Source: Elysia marginata
Lineage: Eukaryota > Mollusca > Gastropoda > Plakobranchidae
Length of the DNA stretch: 20,043 bases
NCBI GenBank assembly: GCA_019649035.1
Contig: BMAT01007728.1
Span: forward strand, 96,976 to 117,018
Reading direction: 5' to 3'
Shown here: one piece after another, positions 8,801 through 17,800 of the stretch
Layout of the letters: the number at the start of each line of letters is the position of its first letter
Position numbering within the stretch: the stretch's first letter is position 1
Notes under the pieces: model-generated
The model's input: the letters and a program-made list of their open reading frames with translations, nothing else
The model's database searches: none
What the model was told of the DNA's origin: nothing
Position numbers and translations under genes: made by a program

Positions 8801-11800
8801 TGTTGACTTTGCCGATTTCATCAATCCACTTTCAAAGTTTCTCTGGCTTCTATCCCCTTTCTGACTTTTAGAAATGAGATCAGAGACTTTCTGCAACTTT
8901 TCTGCGCTGGTGTAATTGCTGGAGGAAATCTCTCGGATCCGGGTTACAATACTGTCATATGGATCTCCTTCAGCTGTGTCAAAGCCAGACTCCTCTTCCT
9001 CTGGACCAACTCCTCCACCTTGCAGAACTGCACGACCAAAATGATCACATTCACTTGGGAATTGGAATTCATCTCTTGAGTTATCACTTGACTTTCTAGG
9101 ACTAAGGCTGATGCGGATGAACCTCTCCTGACCGCTGGAGTCAGATGATAATGGGAAGTGGGCTGATCTGGCTCTTTCAGGCTGACCTGTAAAGGTCGTG
9201 GGGTTGAGTTTAGACCGTTCAACTGATAGTGGCCTTGCCTGCTGCCGCCTTTGCAATACTGAGCCATAGGCAGAACTAGCCGCGTTGCCTTGAACAAACT
9301 CTTCTCTATTATCAGACAAAGCAAAGGACAACCTGCTCCCTGGAGCAGCAGCTACCAAATGAGACGGGTCGGACATAACTTGTTCATCTCCTGCGTAAAT
9401 ACCATGGCGTGAATGATGACTAGGTTGAACACTGTCTGTGAAATCTCTCTGATGTTGTTTTCTACCAAGTGTATGGGGTCTTAGACCCACTGTATTCTCC
9501 TCACCAAAACCACGCCCTTCTTTCAAGCCAAGCACCGCCTTATCATAGTCAAAAACACTCCCATCTGTGCTGGAACTGTTAAAGTTGAAGTCTACACTCT
9601 TTGACCGCAGCATTGATCTAGCGCCGGCAGTCCGCTTGTGCTGCACAGGATGTCCCCTATCATGCATGACCCTGGCTTGATCTGGGCCCGATACAGCTTC
9701 AGTTCCATAGAGAGATGATCCTGGGATACCCTCAGCCGCGTTTGGATGGGGATTTCTTGATCCTCCAAGAACTGCCTCACGAGAATCCATGCCAGATGGG
9801 AACTTTCTTGGCCTGCCAAACTTTGTATACGCACCAAGACCATCACCAGCACCAATGCCTTCTCCTGATGGTGGCCTGTGGGTGCCGTACCGAAAACCTG
9901 GTTGTTCTCTGACCTCTTCTTCTCCTGGAGTATGTTGTGGGTGACCACCCATGTTTGCCGTTCCAGCTGAAAATTGAACCCCTCGCTGCCTGTCTCTACC
10001 TGGACTGCCGCTAGTGGTGGCGCCCAGATTGCTTGAAGAAGGTCGATCCTGGAAAGGATGAGCCCCAAACAACTCAAACTTCCATGCAACAACTGCCTGG
10101 AGAAGACGGAGCGGTAACCGTGAGCTAGACATCACCCTCTGAAGCAAACGCAACCTAGAACCACAAATTAAAAAAAACCAATAAATCTAAGCCACATCTG
10201 ATGCAGTCAAGAAAGTGAAATGTATGCAGAGTATTCTCTAAATAAAATAGCATTACAAAGTCAGGATTGAAAAAGTTTGGAAAAGGACGGGATAGAAACC
10301 AGTGGAGGAAGTAAAGGGAATGAAAAAATTCTCTGGATCGAACATACCTTGAGGAAGCCATTCATCAACATCACAGGCAGGCACCACAGGGGAATAGAGG
10401 CATGGGTAAGGCTAGAGAGACATAAAGAGATGTGTAGAGAGGAAAATAACAATGACGAGAGAAGGATGGGGTCAGCTTGGAAAGGTTGCCCAGACAGCAG
10501 TAGGTGGCTGATACCCTGCCAAAGGTGAAGGTCATTGATAATGAAATTTGACACAAACTTCCCCCCAAATGCTTTGAGAGCTAAAATAAGCAACTTGACT
10601 TGTAGAATAAGACAATTAATTGTTCCCATATGTAGGCTATTTTATGAACACAACTCATTTGTTCAACCTCAACTTAGCAAAACTATAAGATACTCATACA
10701 GCTTTTTTAAAAAGATATTTTGAATTTATTGACCACAAGAATCAAAATTAAAAAAGCACATTTTTCAAAATTTGGGGGCACATTTTCATTTGAAAAATGT
10801 GATAAAAGGCTTGAGTTAAAAGTAATATGTACACCTTCCCTCAAATAAAAAAAAGAGTTAACCTTTTGGTATGTGTCAAAACATTTAAACTTAAAGAGTT
10901 ATTGACATTTGCTGTCAAAATTGGTGCTACTTTTTTAATCACACAAAAAATTTTTATTGTAAAGTGCTTTGAGTTGTTCTAGTAAAAGCCGCCATATAAA
11001 TGTTATTTGCTTGTAAAGTGCCCGCGATTTTGCAAGTTTAAACATAGATAATGAAATCGGTTGAAGTAAAAACTCTAAGATTGGGAGCCTAACCTCCAAT
11101 TAAAAAGTTCCTTTCTTTTCTTACTGTCCCCATAATGTTGCATTATTTATATAGGATTTCTCTTTTTCTTTCCCTATGCTTATCTTCTGTGGGCATAATT
11201 CTGTCTCTCAACACCTTTTCTTTAATTTTTACCTCCATATGACCGTTTTATCCTCCTCTTCATCATATTCCACATCGCTCTTTAAATCTCAGTTTAAAAA
11301 GAAAAAAAATCTGATTATTATTCTTATTATGTTATGTGAGATACCTCCATTGACTTACCTCAATGCTAGAGATCTTGCTTGTGCCTTAAGGCGTTTGTCC
11401 ACCAGGTGTGGGATGCTCTCGTCAAGTCTCTCTATGTGCTCTTGTCGCGGTGGGGGGTGCCGACTGAGAAACGCCCTCACTGCACCTGCCCAATCTGTCA
11501 CATTAAGGTTTTATATTAGAATTAAAACATCTTCAGGTCAACTTAATTACACTACTAGTTAGAAAGACAGGAATGCCACTTGTCTATCTTGGAAATAACT
11601 GAAATTCCATATTTTATATATTCATGTACATAAACATATGTCTCGCATTCTATCCAAATGAGTATTGCAAGTTGCAGGGCCTAGTTTTAAGACATAGGCT
11701 TTCAAAATTTAGTGGGTGTTCAAAGGTCAAATTTAAAAAACTTTAGATCTTGACACTACAATCATTTCTAAACAGGTTTCACAAATGATTCATTTTGAAA

Positions 11801-14800
11801 TTTCATGTTTTGTGTTTCATTTTCATTGGTATGGTTGCTAAAGACTCTGCACCTTTACAGATCTAATTTTCTCGCCTTTCTGATATTTCACAAGTCCTAA
11901 CACTGCTAACTTCAAATGACTACAACTTTACAAAGAAGCGTGATTGAGCTTTTCGGTTTGTTATATTTAAAAGTAGAGAAAATAAAGTTTCATGTGATAC
12001 AATATCTTACTATTTTCCAATATGACTTAAGACTCATTTTGACTGGTTGCAAGAAAAAACAATAGAAATACATGAATACATAGAAACTGATCAGGACCAA
12101 AGTAAAGGAAAATAAGGGAAAATTAGCATCCTTGAAAAAGGAGCTTTTTAAGAAAAAATTTGAAAATAGTATTTGAACAGTTTAAAATTCAAACCAAGGA
12201 GGATATTCTTCTCTTTTATTCCACTTTCTAACAGCATTCAAATCAATCAATAAGATCCACCTGCTCAACAGTTTAGGTTATCTCATTTGAACTTTTTAAT
12301 ACTCAAAAGAAAAATTGTTGCTTCCAATCCAAACTTCAAGTTAAAAACTAATTCAATTAAAATCATAAGGTCAAGTCCAACAATAGACTAACTATCGATC
12401 ATTAATAGCCAACACATAACTATCAATTTTGCTGTTGATGATGAAAAAAATGACAATGGTCAAGTTCGCCGGTGGCGAGGCAAGCCAAATTCAAAAACAA
12501 ACAACATGAAGATCAAAGTTATTAGAACTAATAGCTTTGGCGACTTCAGATGATCACAGAAATAGGGCTTAAAATCCTGAATCTCTTGATAAAATCATGA
12601 GATTAGCCAGATAATACAAAAAAATTTTTTTGGCAATAACGCCAAGTTAAAAAACTAAACATTCCAAATGAGGGAAAACTTTATGTCAAAAAGTCATGTT
12701 TTACAGGAAATTATAAAAAAAAGAATTATAGCAGCACCACAAACCGAGAATATTGAACTTCTAACCAATACCCAAAATTTTATGAAACATTTTCTTGGCC
12801 TATATTAAAAGTTTATCATGTGTTTATTCATAAGTATACAACCACCAAACCAATGGAATGCTGGCTAGAAACAAAATATTCAAGGAGGGAATCGGTTGGT
12901 GATCTCTTGTATATTTTGTAATTTTGAAACCTTCAGATCTGTTTCATTTTCTTAAGAATTCTTTCTGGTTCTCTATCTTCTACAGGCAAAAACTCTGCTA
13001 AAATCAAAATATTAAAAAAAACCCCAAACTTTTCACTGCCTGAGAGGGCTTTTAAGAATCTTTTCAAAATGCTTTAAAACTCTAAATATACAACTTCCGC
13101 AACTACACTCATTTTGTCATGTCAACAGAACTAACCAGTAGGCATAAAGAGTAACATTTCTCCGCCATGCTGTGATTCGCTGTATGCCACTAGTTCTGAT
13201 GTCTGCAGGCCAGAGTTTGCTGCACATCTTTCTAGAAGAGTTTCTGGTATGAACTTGAGCACCTTTTTATACCAGCTCAGAGCCTGAGAAAATCACAACA
13301 GTCTATTAGTTGTTGTCTCAAAATATTTAAACCCGCAAAAGTAAAAATAAAAAAGGCAGAATGGAATACAAATCCGCATCTAAAAGAAAAATTCTTGCTT
13401 CAGGTCAACTCTGTTTGGCTGTCCCATTTTGTATTTCGTCATATTTTTGTTATGCTTAAAGTCAACACATTTTTTTGCCCTTGAGATATTGATTTTATCA
13501 GGATTCCATTGTACATAAATCCATAAGACTTTCATAAATATACCATTGTTTGCATGTTAACATTTGAAAAGGTTTAACTATGAATTTTTATACAAAAATT
13601 AAAGTGCATTCCCTGTGTAATCAATGTATCCAATATTGCACAACTGATTATTTAAGTTTTATCTTTTTAAGTTGCATCATGCTGTATTTATGAATTTCTC
13701 ATACAGAAAACACGATAAAGTAGAAATTTTCTTAACAGCACAATTAAAGCTCCTTTTCAGTGTGTTTCCTACAAACTAAAATTCTAGAAACTGTGCAAAT
13801 CTTCCTGATTTGATAGGCTTTGGGTTAGTTCAGTAAATTCAATAAAAAAAAAGTCATTTGGACACCACAATTACTTTGGTAAAATGAAGTACTTACATGA
13901 ATCCAATTTTTAATTTAGGATTTCATTGTAAAAGGAAAAAAGTAAAGGGCAGTTTTTCTGTAGTGCCTATTCCACTGAAACACTCTGGGTGCTTTATATG
14001 GATTCCTTGTGAGGCTGTTACAAACCAAATGACCCTCTGAACTCATAGAGGAGCAACAGGTGAAAGCACACTGACAAGATCTCTCACTGCCTATAGTCAG
14101 ATACTCCTTTAAGCTGAGTTAGGTGAGGAAATGTGAAGAAAGAGTTGCTCCCAAGGAACAAACACCGACTTGATGAGGCAGGGTTAAAACCCTGGGCTTC
14201 CCCGCCCCAGTGCTTAGTAGCTACCACTAGACAACGATGCCACACTGAGTTCTTAGCAATAACCGAGACAAGAACAAACCTTCTCAAAAAGCAAATGAAA
14301 GATGTGAACATTGACGTATATCTGTTGCAGTTTCTGCAGCTGCCCGGCAAACGGCTGTATGCTGGTGGTCAGACAGCGAGTGATGTCTGACATATCCAGG
14401 GTGACCAACTCCGCAGGGGCTACACTGTTACGACGACGGCCCAACGCTGTCGTCACACTCTGCAGGCTTTCACTGGACTGTGAAAAAAACCCAAAAAACT
14501 CCAACACAGTCAACTCTGCTGAAAGTAAAGTTGCTTACATCATTTCAAATGTAATTTTAAGGGTGTTTTGAACACATCTGTATTTTAAATTCTAGAGCCT
14601 ATAAATTTGAATCAAGTCGATTTTCAGTTAGCTTGATTCTTTTTTTATATTTTATGGGTTCAATTGTATAAAGACTTGATTTTGACATAGATGGTTTTGT
14701 CACCTAGAGGTCAACTTAAGGGGAGGAAAGGTTACTGAGGTTGTATCTTTTTTCAGTAAAGAACGTTTTTTATACAGCGCCTAATCCACTCTAAGCGCTT

Positions 14801-17800
14801 TACATGGGTTCCCTCATAGGCCATTACCAAGCAAACAACCTTCTGATTTCACAAAGCAGCAGCAGTTCAAGTGCATCACTCTAGCATACTGACAACACCT
14901 TTCACTGCCTATAGTCAGGTACTCCTTCAAAGCATGAGAGATGTGGAGCAATGCAGTTACAAGTTTAAAGCCTTTCTCAAGGACTAAACGTCAACCTGCT
15001 CAATGCTGAGCTCAAACCCCAAACCTCTAGGTCCAAAAGCTGCTACTAGTTCTAGACCACAAAACCACACATAAAGGTTAAATTACAGGAAAAAGAAGAT
15101 GCAACTTAAGGTATTTATCATAATTGGCAGCAGTGTACATTAGAAGAATTTTGTTTTTGCTGTTTCATGACTGTGGCTGTGTCTTAGCTTTTCATAGGTT
15201 TTCTACCTTTCAAAATCACAGACATCTCATACATCAATTATCTGAATTCTTCAATCCTATCATACATGAATAATATATAGAAATGATTTACAATCTCCAG
15301 CTATCTCTGATTGGATTTTAGGCACTATACAAATGTATTACTGTTATTATCATTGAGTTTGACAGCATGAAGTACATGTAACTCAAAACCTGCCCTTATG
15401 AGTTTCTGTGAATGAAAGGGTAAGATAATTCCATGTACCATACAATGTATGCCATTTGTTGCGGCGACAATATTCATGCCAAATTTCAATTAATTGGATC
15501 AGTAGAGGGTATTTCTCTTTATTTTTCTTACAAACATGTACTGTCTCAGCCAGTTTTGATGACAATTATCAAAGGCTGTTGTCTTCTCCTTCTTTCATTG
15601 TAGAAATAAAGCGTGATGTGTCAAAAGAAAGTTGAATAAAGGTTTTATAATTTGTAATTATATTCTGATAGAACTTCATATTATCAAATAGAGACAATCA
15701 ACTTTAAATGAGTACTTAACTTCGTATTTGTGTTATATATACCGTATAAAAAAAAGAAACTATTGATAGTAAAGAATTGTTTCAACACTTGACAAAATTT
15801 TTTTATATGATCAGATGTTGCATCAGATGATAATCTATCTAAAATGACTTGGGTAGTTTGGGAATACTGACAGCACAATGGAATATGTAATAAATTGGTT
15901 ACTAAAAAAAAGGAAACAAAGGAAAGACAAGCATAAAGTCTTCACCTTTAGCCTCTACAATCTCAGTGGCTTGAAGAATCAGTTAGGTTAAAAAAATATA
16001 AAGAGAAAGACAGGAAGTTTTTATATCTTCAGCTTCTAGAATCTCTTTGCGTTAATCAGTTAGAGCTAAAAAAAAATAAAAGAGAGAAAGTTTGTATACC
16101 TTAAGTCTCTGTACAGCTTCTAGAATTTCCGTAGCCTGACTGAGCAGCTCCTTGGCCGGCTCGTGTAACGTGGTCGTGAAGTGCGCTCGATACAGCTCAG
16201 CCTGGCTCAGTGTGCGACCGACGATAGGATGTTCCTGCAGCAGCGGCTGGTAATGCTGACAAATCTTGTGCTCGATCTGAAACACGGCATTGGAAGGAGT
16301 GGTAGGAAAATATAGGCCTGGATTTAGGGACTTTAAATAGTGCACAATGCAGTCAATTCCAGATAACTCCGATCTCCAATTATTCAAGGTTCCCATGTTG
16401 ATTAGAAATTCTGGACTGGATTGTAGGACCTTAAAATTTTTAAAAGATTTTGTCGTCTAATTTGATCCTACAAACTTTCAACGAAATAGCAGATACATTT
16501 GACAAAAATTTTGATAAAATTGCACAAAACCTTTACTTACTCATCACTCAATTATGAAACAATCTTCAGCCCCTCTCTCTCCTTTAATTTCAAGGGCTTG
16601 AGCAATACTTATGGCATAAATAATTTCAGGGATGCTCCATGCTTAAACAAAAAATACTGAACTTTTTCGCGACTGCCAGCATCATCAATGGTGCAACAAT
16701 CAGAGTGCGCGGCGGGTTTGCATGCTACTTGTAAGAATTTGCATAGAAGCTAGATACGCCCACTTGTCTTAATTTTATACAAATTTTACAAATAATTTTC
16801 TCGAAATGTTAACTCTAGAGGCTGGTTATAACCTTTAAATATTTAATTCTTTCTTGCAAAATTATAAACTTACCATACAAGTTAGCGCAGGTAACTAGCT
16901 TCTGCTTGCAATGCAGATTTATCTAGCATATAGATTCTAGACCTTGATGATGCAGTCACATAGGCCTAACTTTTAAAAAATACCCTGTGACACCTTGGCC
17001 TATCACTACCCACTACATGTAATTCATGATGCAGCCTACATGGAGAGATGGACTTTTACTTACCGGTACTTTTGATTATTAATATAGCAATTCACATCAA
17101 GTCTTTTAAACCTTGCCATGGCCATCATACTGTACAGTGATAGCTGAATCTAAAACTTGCTATTCATATCTAAGATTGCCAAAATAGACCCAGATCCAGC
17201 TATAATATCTAGTCTAGATCTACGTTAAAACATATTTTGGGTCCAGATTAAAATAAATCTAAGATTAATTTAGCTATACATTCCCTTGATTACAGCAAGC
17301 ACTGTTGGCGTCTAATTTTCAGATGAGAATTTAGATCTAGACTCTATGTATAGATATAGCCTGCGCCATGTGCGTCATTGGTCTGAAATCTGATAAAGCT
17401 AGAGACTAGTACTAGTAGTAACCATCAAGTAGAGTAGAAATTAAAAGGCGTGAAGATCTAGTCATTCTATAGTCTATTTCTAGAACCAAGTGACATCTAG
17501 GTCTAGTCATTCTAGATAGGATTTAGATGGGTTTTCAGCTGGAAATGGAAGCGAGTTTACAAATTAATCCAGTTTAGATCTTGATCTACATCTATCAGAG
17601 AATCGCTAAAGAAAGTATGGATTTGTACTGAGCAAAATGGAAATACGGATCTGTACAGAACAAAACGGAAAATATGGATTTCCGTATTTATATGGAAAAT
17701 CGGCATCCCTGATAATTAAAACCCCGATAACTATGCTACCATACCAAGACAGGCTCATGCATATGTAAGAATCACATTTTGGTATCCTCATTTAACCGGA

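Larger units (their letters stand above)
10155..11358 (-). other. Intron 7/8
   Basis: 1204 bp. It contains a purine-rich block (about 10260-10510), a 13-bp-stem hairpin at 10757-10801 and an orphan SINE/LINE-type 3' tail at 10958-11010. Open frames on both strands in the purine-rich block do not fit the splice phases of the gene. Confidence 0.65.
13284..14279 (-). other. Intron 5/6
   Basis: 996 bp, mostly repeat: TIR-like copy 2 (13395-13516) and a SINE (about 13955-14247). Nothing coding was found. Confidence 0.7.
14478..16099 (-). other. Intron 4/5
   Basis: 1622 bp. It contains the second SINE copy (about 14765-15072) and an orphan 3' tail (15314-15354). The rest is AT-rich; open frames at about 15383-15878 show no domain and no fitting splice sites. 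Confidence 0.65.

Noticed and set aside
8944..10092. Other minus-strand frames inside the large exon
   Set aside because: Out of phase with both flanking splice junctions; the 828-codon frame fits both.
10261..10629. Minus-strand open frame with hydrophobic residues and a CTCAAG|GTATGT donor-like end
   Set aside because: Exons on either side already join in phase without it, and the sequence is a purine/pyrimidine-biased block. It could be a cryptic exon, but nothing supports that.
14150..14247. A functional tRNA gene
   Set aside because: Only box-like promoter remnants; no proper acceptor or anticodon stems, and it continues into a SINE body shared with another copy.
14133..14571. Plus-strand open frames across the SINE and exon 5
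   Set aside because: They cover a SINE and the antisense of a coding exon; no independent support.
15383..15878. Short minus-strand open frames
   Set aside because: AT-rich, no domain, no splice sites fitting the gene's phases.
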